NCBI GenBank assembly: GCA_964536985.1
Contig: CAZIBG010000013.1
Coordinates: 1-26,518, forward strand
DNA from: CAZIBG01 sp964536985
Lineage (GTDB): Bacteria > Patescibacteriota > Saccharimonadia > Saccharimonadales > AWTP1-31
Direction: 5' to 3'
DNA: 26,518 nucleotides
The translations under genes and the position numbers were made by a program. Below, piece by piece: positions 1 to 6,010 of the stretch; the stretch's first letter is position 1; each line of letters begins with the position of its first letter. The notes under the pieces were generated by a model that was not told the origin of the DNA, did no database searches, and was given only the letters and a program-made list of their open reading frames with translations.

Positions 1-38
1 CGCCCCAGAGGGCGGCAATTTCCGTTCTTTTCCCAAAA

Positions 39-122
39 TGGTGCGCGAGAGAGGACTTGAACCTCCACGCCTTGCGGCACTTGCCCCTCAGACAAGCGTG
101 TCTACCATTCCACCACTCGCGC
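39..122 (-). tRNA. tRNA-Leu(GAG)
   Basis: Seen: on the minus strand a 7-bp acceptor GCGCGAG/CTCGCGC, discriminator A and an encoded CCA. The anticodon stem CTTGT/GCAAG encloses loop CTGAGGG, giving anticodon GAG (codons CUC/CUU). A long variable arm typical of class II tRNA-Leu and a canonical T-loop TTCAAGT are present. An extended -10 (TGG-TAGAAT, minus strand 141-133) lies just upstream. Confidence 0.96.
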
Positions 123-132
123 ATTACGATGT

Positions 133-141
133 ATTCTACCA
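133..141 (-). promoter_or_regulatory. extended -10 promoter of tRNA-Leu(GAG)
   Basis: Minus-strand TGG-TAGAAT ends 10 nt before the tRNA 5' end. No good -35 is visible, but the TGN extension matches other promoters of this window. Confidence 0.5.
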
Positions 142-202
142 TCTTTCTCTCTGTTAGAAAACTATTATCAATAGACAAGAATTAGACGCGCTGTCGACTT
201 CT

Positions 203-211
203 TGGTATAAT
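203..211 (+). promoter_or_regulatory. extended -10 promoter with very short leader
   Basis: TGG-TATAAT ends 14 nt before the ATG at 226. A start site about 7 nt after the box leaves a leader of about 8 nt, with no Shine-Dalgarno in it. Confidence 0.6.
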
Positions 212-225
212 TTTTAGCTTCAACT

Positions 226-1503
226 ATGTCGAGTACTCCAGAATTTATCACGCCTAAAACATTTACGCCTCCCGAACCACGGGAGCCAATATATGACGAG
301 GTGGTTTATGACTTATCACACCTTCCGCCACTGCCTCCAATGCAACCAATTGAGTTCCCGGAGCCGCGGAGATTCGCAAAATCTCGAACTGCTCTAGCTA
401 TGGGTGGTGCTGTGGTGGCGGTAGCGTGTCTTAGTGTGGGTCTAAACGAAGTCCTGCCGGACGTTCCAGCTGCCCCAAAAGTAGAAGATTACTGCCCCTC
501 AGATCCAGTACCACGTACCGACGAAACCCTGGAAACTATTCGTCATAAAGTAGCAAATATGTCTATGGGAATAACGTCGAAGCAGAGTGAAGCGTTAAAA
601 AAACAGATTAGCCAAGCAGGTGACTCCGATGCAATTGAAGTAATCATGAACTCTCATCTAGATCAGTTTAAGCTCGCGTATCACACCAACCAGTTACCAG
701 ATCTCAGCTACAGTGGTATGCCTATTCCCGATAGCCTCAGTGGCGTCAGCCATATCCCTGCAGGCGTAGAACTACAAAGAGATGATGCCTCACGTCTACT
801 GAGTGAACTAAGTTTGGTTCCTCGTTCTGTTTTATCGGGACACGAACTCCCAGTAGATATCTATTCACTGCATGCCTACCAGGACAGGATTCATTCCTCG
901 GGAGAAGGCTGGGCGGAATCAATGAGTGGTGATCGTTCGACCATGGTCATCGACGGTGGCCACGCAAATATGGTTCCTAAGTTACTACTTACACTCGCTG
1001 GTAAGGAATGTGGTTTTAAGGTTGGACAAGAGGGATATGGTGCTCTTATTAAGACTGATGTCACACAGGCGGATGCCTGGCTACGCGGACGCGAACCAAA
1101 CATTGATGCCCTAAGGGAATACCAGGAATATATGGGTGGTAAGGCATTTATACGGCTTTGGGCTAGTTTGGATAATGTCACCATGGAATGTCATGTGACC
1201 GACATGCCAACAGACAAATTTGCTATCGCGGTTGGACAGCGTGACGGTGCTAACCGGCGCCAGGTAGAGCTATGGCGCGTAAAAGAGGGGGCAACTGGCG
1301 AACCATTCCCGGAATTTACATGGGTATACGGGTACGTAAGTGGTGGGCTTGAGCGAGATAAACAATTCCAACAATCAGTAGAGTCGAGAACTATATATGA
1401 ATATGATTTTGATTCTGATGGAAGAACGGTACATGCTTTCAGCTACAGTCCTAAGCAAGCAGGGACAAGCAAAGTTAAGTGCGAAGGTTTCTCATTTGAA
1501 TAA
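226..1503 (+). CDS. anchored exported protein of unknown function with proline-rich cytoplasmic tail
   Basis: I do not recognise the family. The 425-residue protein has a proline-rich N-terminus (about residues 9-48), basic residues at 48-54, one membrane segment (about 55-74), and a large soluble domain that should face outside (N-in orientation by the positive-inside rule). The exported part has four Cys (90, 262, 322, 419), enough for two disulfides, which is inference. The segment around residues 238-275 (VIDGGHANMV then LLLTLAGKECG) and a Trp/Tyr-rich C-terminal part look like folded globular sequence rather than repeats. The ATG at 226 lacks a Shine-Dalgarno but follows a TATAAT box, so translation from a nearly leaderless mRNA is expected. 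The same tail-membrane-exported layout recurs in the gene at 21268, but no sequence similarity between them is evident. Confidence 0.85.
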   Translation: MSSTPEFITPKTFTPPEPREPIYDEVVYDLSHLPPLPPMQPIEFPEPRRFAKSRTALAMGGAVVAVACLSVGLNEVLPDVPAAPKVEDYCPSDPVPRTDETLETIRHKVANMSMGITSKQSEALKKQISQAGDSDAIEVIMNSHLDQFKLAYHTNQLPDLSYSGMPIPDSLSGVSHIPAGVELQRDDASRLLSELSLVPRSVLSGHELPVDIYSLHAYQDRIHSSGEGWAESMSGDRSTMVIDGGHANMVPKLLLTLAGKECGFKVGQEGYGALIKTDVTQADAWLRGREPNIDALREYQEYMGGKAFIRLWASLDNVTMECHVTDMPTDKFAIAVGQRDGANRRQVELWRVKEGATGEPFPEFTWVYGYVSGGLERDKQFQQSVESRTIYEYDFDSDGRTVHAFSYSPKQAGTSKVKCEGFSFE

Positions 1504-1516
1504 AATAGCTAAGCTT

Positions 1517-1524
1517 GCTATAAT
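1517..1524 (+). promoter_or_regulatory. extended -10 promoter of tRNA-Val
   Basis: TGC-TATAAT lies 30 nt upstream of the tRNA 5' end and just after the stop of the preceding gene. Confidence 0.6.
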
Positions 1525-1554
1525 CACCTCTGTTATCCGATAATTTCAGATAAT

Positions 1555-1631
1555 GGGCGATTAGCTCAGCTGGCTAGAGCACCTCGTTTACACCGAGGGG
1601 GTCGGGGGTTCGAGTCCCTCATCGCCCACCA
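1555..1631 (+). tRNA. tRNA-Val(TAC)
   Basis: Acceptor GGGCGAT/ATCGCCC, discriminator A and encoded CCA. Anticodon stem CCTCG/CGAGG with loop TTTACAC gives anticodon TAC (GUA and other Val codons). D-loop G18G19 and T-loop TTCGAGT are canonical. A terminator follows directly. Confidence 0.97.
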
Positions 1632-1640
1632 AATAAAGAA

Positions 1641-1668
1641 ACCACCATTTCGGTGGTCTTTTTATTTT
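1641..1668 (+). terminator. intrinsic terminator after tRNA-Val
   Basis: Stem ACCACC/GGTGGT with loop ATTTC, followed by the T-rich run CTTTTTATTTT. Confidence 0.85.
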
Positions 1669-1678
1669 AAGAGTGCGC

Positions 1679-1701
1679 TACAATGTAGACATAATAAGGA
1701 G
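1679..1701 (+). promoter_or_regulatory. -10 box and ribosome binding site of the slipin gene
   Basis: TACAAT at 1679-1684 can serve as -10, with a start near 1691. AAGGAG at 1696-1701 stands 6 nt before the ATG at 1708 and fixes that start. Confidence 0.5.
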
Positions 1702-1707
1702 TTCACC

Positions 1708-2466
1708 ATGGGTCCAGCAATATTCTTTGCAATAGCAGGAATCGTAATATTTTTCAGTGTCGTAAAAATAATCGACCAGTACGAAAGAGCCGTTATCCTT
1801 CGACTCGGAAAAGTGCAAGAAGCCAAGGGCCCTGGTATCCGTGTCATCATCCCAATTGTCGACCGACTCATTAAAGTTGGGATGCGTGTCATTACTCTTC
1901 CTATTCAGAGTCAAAAAATCATTACCAAAGATAACGTTTCTATCGACGTTGCCGCCGTAGCTTACTACCACGTCATTGATCCTGTTAAGGCAGTAGTAGA
2001 GATCGAGAACGTACAGTCAGCCATTTATCAGATCGCCCAAACAACCGTCCGAAACGTAGTAGGACAGAGCAGCTTGGACGAAGTATTAAGCGCTACTGCC
2101 AAGATCAATGAGGCAATTAAGATCATTCTAGATAAAACTGGCGAGCAGTGGGGCGTATTCGTAGACACAGTCGAGCTAAAAGACATTCAACTCCCAGATA
2201 GCATGCAACGAGCCATGGCTAAGGAAGCCGAAGCAGAACGTGAAAAACGAGCTAAAATCATCGCCGCAGAAGGTGAACAACTCAGTGCTACAAAACTTGG
2301 TGAGGCAGCCGATATTATTGCCGCACATCCAATTGCGTTGCAGCTCCGTAACTTGCAAGTCCTCAGCGAAATCGCGGTAGAGAAGAACAGCACTATTATC
2401 TTCCCAGCACAGATCATGGACTCCATCAGTGACGTTAAGTCATTCATGGCCAAAGAACACAAGTAG
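1708..2466 (+). CDS. SPFH-domain slipin/stomatin-like membrane protein
   Basis: The 252-residue length and layout fit bacterial slipins: an N-terminal membrane hairpin/segment (residues 3-20), the SPFH entry motif (IIDQYERAVILRLGK, about 22-36), and a beta-rich SPFH core to about residue 165 with the typical VAVAYYHVIDP-like strand. An Ala/Glu/Lys-rich alpha-helical stretch (about 168-205) normally mediates oligomerisation. Known for the family: ring-shaped oligomers that organise membrane microdomains and associate with membrane proteases. The usual partner, an NfeD-type protein, is not adjacent. The next gene is convergent and unrelated, so this is a single-gene unit. AAGGAG six nt before the ATG supports the start. 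Family assignment is confident; the cellular role here is inference. Confidence 0.93.
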   Translation: MGPAIFFAIAGIVIFFSVVKIIDQYERAVILRLGKVQEAKGPGIRVIIPIVDRLIKVGMRVITLPIQSQKIITKDNVSIDVAAVAYYHVIDPVKAVVEIENVQSAIYQIAQTTVRNVVGQSSLDEVLSATAKINEAIKIILDKTGEQWGVFVDTVELKDIQLPDSMQRAMAKEAEAEREKRAKIIAAEGEQLSATKLGEAADIIAAHPIALQLRNLQVLSEIAVEKNSTIIFPAQIMDSISDVKSFMAKEHK

Positions 2467-2468
2467 AT

Positions 2469-2825
2469 CTAGGCTAATTTCCGAACAAGCTTCCTCGTGC
2501 CAGCAAAAGCGAGTCCGAGGAAACCCATAGTTAGTAGGTAGTTTGCTATTACTGGAGTTACTTCGGAGTCATTCTTAACTGAGCAGTAATCATACTTATT
2601 AGTTCGGAATGGAAAACCAACAGCCATTACATTGATATCAGGGCAGCTACACTGGATGAGCATCATAGATCCGGGTTCTAGACCTTCACAGTATTCGGAC
2701 TGACCGCCCGCTGATATGTAAGGTGCACTAAATCGGTCCATCTTTATGGGTAGCCACATCAAAGCTTGAATTGCTACAAACATGACTATGGTGACGCCGA
2801 TTGGTGTAACAGTGCTTGATTTCAT
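2469..2825 (-). CDS. small membrane protein with Cys-rich exported loop
   Basis: Not recognised. The 118-residue protein has two predicted membrane segments (about residues 7-25 and 91-112) flanking a loop of about 65 residues. The loop carries four Cys (46, 59, 61, 81; the pair at 59/61 reads QCSCP). The loop is probably outside and could be held by disulfides, which is inference. The C-terminus is strongly basic (RKLVRKLA). The gene converges with the slipin gene, with a 2-nt gap between the stops. The ATG has no Shine-Dalgarno; instead the extended -10 TGC-TATACT ends 7 nt before it, so the mRNA is predicted to be leaderless. The clear promoter makes it likely to be a real gene. Confidence 0.75.
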   Translation of the reverse strand: MKSSTVTPIGVTIVMFVAIQALMWLPIKMDRFSAPYISAGGQSEYCEGLEPGSMMLIQCSCPDINVMAVGFPFRTNKYDYCSVKNDSEVTPVIANYLLTMGFLGLAFAGTRKLVRKLA

Positions 2826-2832
2826 ATTCAGA

Positions 2833-2841
2833 AGTATAGCA
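2833..2841 (-). promoter_or_regulatory. extended -10 promoter, leaderless start
   Basis: Minus-strand TGC-TATACT (2841-2833). Seven nt separate the hexamer from the ATG at 2825, so transcription should begin at or beside the start codon. Confidence 0.6.
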
Positions 2842-2853
2842 GTAGCTTTAGAA

Positions 2854-2882
2854 TTGAAAAATAACCCCTGATAAGGTATCCT
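2854..2882 (+). promoter_or_regulatory. promoter of tRNA-Phe
   Basis: TTGAAA (2854-2859), 17-nt spacer, TATCCT (2877-2882); the tRNA begins 20 nt downstream. Confidence 0.65.
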
Positions 2883-2901
2883 TAACGGGTACCAAATGTT
2901 C

Positions 2902-2977
2902 GGCTCTTTAGCTCAGTTGGTAGAGCAGCGGCCTGAAGAGCCGCGTGTCCCCAGTTCGAGTCTGGGAGGAGCCACCA
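2902..2977 (+). tRNA. tRNA-Phe(GAA)
   Basis: Acceptor GGCTCTT/AGGAGCC, discriminator A and encoded CCA. Anticodon stem GCGGC/GCCGC with loop CTGAAGA gives GAA. D-loop GG and T-loop TTCGAGT are canonical. Confidence 0.97.
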
Positions 2978-2982
2978 GAAAT

Positions 2983-3012
2983 AGTCTCATCGGAAGATGG
3001 GGCTTTTTCTTT
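2983..3012 (+). terminator. intrinsic terminator after tRNA-Phe
   Basis: Stem AGTCTCATC/GATGGGGCT (with G-U pairs), loop GGAA, followed by TTTTCTTTG. Confidence 0.8.
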
Positions 3013-3026
3013 GTCAAAGAATAATA

Positions 3027-3055
3027 TTGACATATGTCAAATAATGTAAGATAAT
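3027..3055 (+). promoter_or_regulatory. strong promoter with palindromic operator over its -35 box
   Basis: TTGACA (3027-3032), 17-nt spacer, GATAAT (3050-3055); start expected near 3062. The -35 is the left half of a perfect 14-bp palindrome, TTGACATATGTCAA (3027-3040). A further TTGTCAA half-site lies at 3011-3017. This suggests a dimeric regulator competing with RNA polymerase, which is inference. Confidence 0.7.
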
Positions 3056-3061
3056 AATACA

Positions 3062-3187
3062 GACAGAAATGTTCGTAAGCAATGAAAATGTACTCGTAAC
3101 TGGACGCTTGAGTATATTGGAGCTAGTAGCGTAACCGGGCGAACCAACACTCTTTTACAGAAGTTGGCTCACGCCAACTTTTTGTCG
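3062..3187 (+). ncRNA. structured leader or small RNA upstream of the WhiB gene
   Basis: The approximately 125 nt lie between a near-consensus promoter and an intrinsic terminator. Possible helices are TACTC/GAGTA (about 3091-3115) and a TTGG/CCAA closing pair (about 3118-3151). I find no convincing small ORF and no known RNA family. It could be a free-standing small RNA, or an attenuation leader for the gene at 3240, whose start codon is 53 nt past the terminator. Confidence 0.45.
3163..3186 (+). terminator. intrinsic terminator within the WhiB leader region
   Basis: Stem AGTTGGC/GCCAACT with loop TCAC, followed by TTTTTG. It lies between the upstream promoter and the gene, so readthrough may be the regulated step. 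Confidence 0.8.
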
Positions 3188-3203
3188 TTTAATAACGTAA
3201 ATA

Positions 3204-3224
3204 GTATGTACTTCTATTACATAC
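3204..3224 (+). promoter_or_regulatory. inverted repeat before the WhiB gene
   Basis: GTATGT and ACATAC arms around a 9-nt centre, 15 nt before the start codon. A weak -10-like TAGTAT overlaps the left arm (3202-3207). This could be an operator or a 5' hairpin. Confidence 0.35.
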
Positions 3225-3239
3225 CAAAAGAGGAATCAA

Positions 3240-3707
3240 ATGCCTTACTGTGACAAAGTAGAATTTGGTCTAAAGCTAGACCTAGAAGGTGAATTAGAAA
3301 GAGTAAAGTTTAAAGTAGTTGGAAGTGGTGATCCATTTCTTACAGCTCAACTTGGTGCGGGCTTACCACTAGACAGCGTGCCAGACGATGAGATGGGTGC
3401 AAAAGAAGCAGTGGCAGCATTCGGTGAATTTGTCTGGCAGAACGGTGACGATATCGATTTCGACCCCAACCAAGACCGTAGCTGGGAATCGGCTGCAAAC
3501 TGCAAAGGGGTTGATCCTGATCTGTTCTTTCCTGAGCGAGGTCAAAGCACAAAAGAGGCAAAAGCCGTGTGCCAGGCCTGCGATGTCCGTATTGTGTGCC
3601 TAGAAGCTGCGCTCGAAAGGGGCGAGAAACATGGAATTTGGGGCGGGACAAGCGAACGAGAGCGTCGAGGAATTCGACAGCTACGCGCCTTGGCTCTAGA
3701 CAATTAA
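3240..3707 (+). CDS. whiB: WhiB-family iron-sulfur transcription regulator with N-terminal extension
   Basis: Residues 82-148 show the WhiB hallmarks: the four cluster-binding Cys C88, C111, C114 and C120 (spacing C-x2-C-x5-C for the last three), then the turn GIWGG (132-136) and a basic helix (SERERRGIRQLR) that contacts DNA in this family. Known for Wbl proteins: they bind a 4Fe-4S cluster, associate with region 4 of the primary sigma factor and modulate transcription, sometimes in response to NO or redox. They are regarded as an actinobacterial and actinophage family. The first ~80 residues are acidic, longer than in most Wbl proteins and unrecognised. AGAGGA six nt before the ATG supports the start. 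It is a single gene, convergent with the beta-helix gene, behind an elaborate leader. Horizontal origin from an actinobacterial host or phage is inference. Confidence 0.93.
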   Translation: MPYCDKVEFGLKLDLEGELERVKFKVVGSGDPFLTAQLGAGLPLDSVPDDEMGAKEAVAAFGEFVWQNGDDIDFDPNQDRSWESAANCKGVDPDLFFPERGQSTKEAKAVCQACDVRIVCLEAALERGEKHGIWGGTSERERRGIRQLRALALDN

Positions 3708-3731
3708 ATTCAGCTGGTTGTACATTAACAA

Positions 3732-4991
3732 CTACAGGTAACGAGCCCGACGAACCTTGTTCATTTTAGTTGTTTCGCGTTTGAAATGTTTTTGAACCAC
3801 GCCACCGAGCAGTTCAATTGCTGGTGCAAGTTCGGCGTAAAGGTCTTCGCTATCTGTAGTAGCTTCTGAGGTATCGATTTTTTCTGAACCCTGTATGGCA
3901 TAGTTGGCCATTGGTACGCCGCTTTGGCAGCCAGTAGTTATCCTAGGTCCGGCAAAGCTTCCTATAATTGTCATGGTGCGGTTGTTCGATCCAACCATTG
4001 ACAGCGTCTTGACTGAATGTGTGGATGGCACCAAGGCATTGTCTGCAATGTTTGCTCGGTCGGGGATTCTGACAGCACGTCGGATCCTAGCGCTATTGCC
4101 TACGGTAGCGTTATCGCCGATTGAAGAAATTTTTTCTACTACTGCATGATTAGATATTCGAACGTTGTCTCCAACTTCGGCGCCAGCCTGGACTTGAACG
4201 GCACCTGAAAGGTTCACTACGTCTCCAATTGTAACGTAGTCACCAATTCTTCCATGTTCACTAATTATCGTGTCGTGACCGATTTTTGATTTTGTTCCTA
4301 TTTTTGTATCTCTCTTGACGGTGCTATTTGCTTTAACTATGGTCTCTGGTCCAATTGTTACGCCAGATCCGATCGAAACTTCTTCTGAAATGATTACACG
4401 GTCAGCAATTACAGATGAAACTCCGATTTCTGCACCTTTGCCTATGTCTGCATATTCATGGATTTGAGCACCCTCATGAACCTGTACTCTATCCTTAAGT
4501 ACCGCACTTCGCCCAATCTTACATTCTGGCCGTACGTTTATGGTGTCGCCAATCTTAGCTCTTTTGGCAATTTCTACATCGTGACCAATCACCGTATTGT
4601 TGCCAATGGTCGCATAGGCTTCAACAGTAGCAACTTCATTTACAGTAGTGTTATTCCCGATCACTACACCTGTTCCTAGTGTGGTTCCGTCAAATACACT
4701 GCTGTCTTCTCCTATTTGGACGTCTTGACCAACTACAACATCCTCACCAATTAAGACATTGTCGCCGAGTTCTGCGCCTGCCTGTATGACGGCGTTCTTA
4801 CCGATTGAATATACATTTCCGAGTTTTGTATACTTACCGGAATGTCTATCGTGCGCTAAGGTAATGTCTACGTTTTCGCCAACCATGTTTGTAGATACAC
4901 TGGCACGGTCCATAAAGTCCGCGTCGATACATTCATTGCGGATCTCTATTGCTAAATTAATGAATGCTTCGCCCATACTTGCTGGTAACAT
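3732..4991 (-). CDS. very long left-handed beta-helix (hexapeptide-repeat) protein
   Basis: From about residue 58 to 320 the 419-residue protein is an almost unbroken series of hexapeptide repeats (pattern I/V-G-x-x-x-x; for example IGEDVVVGQDVQIGED and IGNNTTV). That is enough for about 14 coils of a left-handed beta-helix. Hexapeptide acyltransferases normally have fewer coils plus a catalytic His loop, and no such loop is clear here. Residues 1-57 form a non-repetitive head. Residues 322-365 form a separate module with GSNNRTMTII and a conserved-looking RITTGCQSG, followed by a basic C-terminus. No signal peptide is seen. AGGAG 5 nt before the ATG supports the start. It may be a sugar-nucleotide acyltransferase relative or a purely structural/scaffold protein. 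Fold assignment is firm; function is unknown. Confidence 0.88.
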   Translation of the reverse strand: MLPASMGEAFINLAIEIRNECIDADFMDRASVSTNMVGENVDITLAHDRHSGKYTKLGNVYSIGKNAVIQAGAELGDNVLIGEDVVVGQDVQIGEDSSVFDGTTLGTGVVIGNNTTVNEVATVEAYATIGNNTVIGHDVEIAKRAKIGDTINVRPECKIGRSAVLKDRVQVHEGAQIHEYADIGKGAEIGVSSVIADRVIISEEVSIGSGVTIGPETIVKANSTVKRDTKIGTKSKIGHDTIISEHGRIGDYVTIGDVVNLSGAVQVQAGAEVGDNVRISNHAVVEKISSIGDNATVGNSARIRRAVRIPDRANIADNALVPSTHSVKTLSMVGSNNRTMTIIGSFAGPRITTGCQSGVPMANYAIQGSEKIDTSEATTDSEDLYAELAPAIELLGGVVQKHFKRETTKMNKVRRARYL

Positions 4992-5058
4992 ATGTACTCC
5001 TGTAATATGTCACAACTCTACAAGCGGTATGAAGCAAATGCAAGCATAAGGGTAGCCT

Positions 5059-5087
5059 TTGACAGATCAGTTGTGAGTGTGCATAAT
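5059..5087 (+). promoter_or_regulatory. near-consensus sigma-70 promoter
   Basis: TTGACA (5059-5064), 17-nt spacer, CATAAT (5082-5087). Start expected at 5094-5096. It drives a transcript that meets a strong terminator about 95 nt later. Confidence 0.75.
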
Positions 5088-5095
5088 GATCACCT

Positions 5096-5143
5096 ATGAC
5101 ACAAATGCGCACCGCCGTTAAGAAGACAAAGATTCTGCTCTAG
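5096..5143 (+). CDS. possible leaderless 15-residue basic peptide
   Basis: The ATG falls 8 nt after the -10 box, as in the leaderless genes of this window. It encodes MTQMRTAVKKTKILL and then TAG. It is followed by a terminator and an SD-led gene, the arrangement of a leader peptide, but there is no run of one codon type that would indicate a sensed amino acid. It could equally be a chance ORF in a small RNA. Confidence 0.3.
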   Translation: MTQMRTAVKKTKILL

Positions 5144-5162
5144 CCGAGGCGGCCATTGTTAT

Positions 5163-5188
5163 GACCCCGCTCCGGCGGGGTCTTTTTT
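5163..5188 (+). terminator. strong intrinsic terminator
   Basis: Perfect 8-bp stem GACCCCGC/GCGGGGTC, loop TCCG, then six T. Confidence 0.93.
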
Positions 5189-5244
5189 ATTGCTAATAAA
5201 AAGATTCATCTAGGGCACAAGGCAGAAACCTAATTGGAGATGAA

Positions 5245-5589
5245 ATGATTAATTTTGAAGATAGCCGCGTGGTTGAACGTGGCGTAGAAGGGTGTATGGA
5301 CCCTAACATTGTTGAGTTGTTATGTAGTGGAGATAAATTCCTTGTTTCCGGCAGGCCACTACTCAGAGAAACCCCGGGTAAAGTATTCACTCATGAAGCA
5401 GAAGTCGCAGAACTAGAAGTAGTTGTGCATCGACTTTTCATGCGGCCAGATATAAGTCTGTGCCATAACCATTTGGCAGAAGAATTTACCCAGGAATTGC
5501 CGGTATTGGCATGCAAGACATTTGAAGGATACGACGTATTGTTTGGTATGACCAAAGCACTCGATTTTAACCTAAAGATATTAGGTTAG
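5245..5589 (+). CDS. unknown 114-residue cytoplasmic protein
   Basis: Not recognised. It is a soluble, mildly acidic protein without signal or membrane segments, with four scattered Cys (17, 27, 73, 89 approximately). There is a helical patch EAEVAELEVVVHRLF in the middle, and the motif SLCHNHLAEEF could hold a metal, but this is speculation. The start at 5245 is supported by GGAG seven to eight nt upstream. No promoter is visible between the terminator ending at 5188 and the ATG, so transcription probably reads through that terminator from the promoter at 5059. Its stop (TAG 5587-5589) overlaps the stop of the convergent PQ-loop gene. Confidence 0.7.
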   Translation: MINFEDSRVVERGVEGCMDPNIVELLCSGDKFLVSGRPLLRETPGKVFTHEAEVAELEVVVHRLFMRPDISLCHNHLAEEFTQELPVLACKTFEGYDVLFGMTKALDFNLKILG

Positions 5590-5921
5590 TACCACTTGGC
5601 GCCGTACATCACGGCGCCAATAATGATAGCGGTTTGCAAAATAAACCAAGCCAGTTGGTAGAAGATGATCACTTTTTCTTTGTGCACAATGCCATACCAC
5701 AGCCATACAAGCGTAAACAGCTGGTATCCGATCCAGGAGCTAATGGCGATGCCGTCGGCAGTTTTATCTCTGAAAATTAGATACACCTGGGGCAGGGTAA
5801 CAATCGGCTCAATTGCAGCTACCAAATAGGTGAGCCTATCTACTAATTGGACATTGGCCTGTTTCTTTACAACCAGTGTTTTGAGTTTTTTAGTCTGTTT
5901 TTGCTGATGATGTCTGGTCAC
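5586..5921 (-). CDS. PQ-loop repeat protein (SemiSWEET/MtN3-like)
   Basis: The 111-residue protein has one PQ-loop unit: three membrane segments (about residues 29-50, 60-80, 84-105) with the Pro-Gln dipeptide at 44-45 in the first (TLPQVYLIF), followed by the typical loop KTADGIAISSW. A single three-helix bundle is the SemiSWEET layout, which dimerises into a sugar-type transporter; the substrate here is unknown. The first ~22 residues are very basic (KQTKKLKTLVVKK), longer than in compact SemiSWEETs. The start is GTG; AAGGA stands about 12 nt upstream, a long spacing, so the start is less certain than the family. An extended -10 (TGC-TATACT, minus 5953-5945) lies upstream. Confidence 0.85.
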   Translation of the reverse strand: MTRHHQQKQTKKLKTLVVKKQANVQLVDRLTYLVAAIEPIVTLPQVYLIFRDKTADGIAISSWIGYQLFTLVWLWYGIVHKEKVIIFYQLAWFILQTAIIIGAVMYGAKWY

Positions 5922-5944
5922 GTTTGTTTGTAATCCTTATGGTA

Positions 5945-5953
5945 AGTATAGCA
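5945..5953 (-). promoter_or_regulatory. extended -10 promoter of the PQ-loop gene
   Basis: Minus-strand TGC-TATACT, 23 nt before the GTG start. Confidence 0.5.
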
Positions 5954-5968
5954 AACTGATTGATTGTC

Positions 5969-5997
5969 TTGAGCAAACCATCTTTTTACTATATAAT
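5969..5997 (+). promoter_or_regulatory. promoter of tRNA-Gly
   Basis: TTGAGC (5969-5974), 17-nt spacer, TATAAT (5992-5997); start near 6003, 8 nt before the tRNA. This indicates the tRNA gene is expressed. Confidence 0.8.
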
Positions 5998-6010
5998 CTC
6001 ACTCTGTTAT

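Larger units (their letters stand above)
5095..5188 (+). ncRNA. putative ~95-nt small transcript
   Basis: It is bounded by the promoter at 5059-5087 and the strong terminator at 5163-5188. It contains a leaderless mini-ORF (5096-5143) and a GC-rich middle (GCCGAGGCGGCC at 5143-5154). It may be a small RNA, a mini-mRNA or an attenuating leader of the gene at 5245. I recognise no known RNA family. Confidence 0.5.

Noticed and set aside
1678..1971. Minus-strand ORFs over the slipin gene and others like them (891-1184, 2187-2462, 18053-18555)
   Set aside because: Shadows of strongly supported genes on the other strand, without promoters, ribosome sites or protein-like composition.
3062..3187. 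c-di-GMP (GEMM) riboswitch in the WhiB leader
   Set aside because: GGACGC and GTAGCG occur in order as in GEMM-I, but the GGCAAACC stretch and the paired stems are missing, so the likeness is probably chance.
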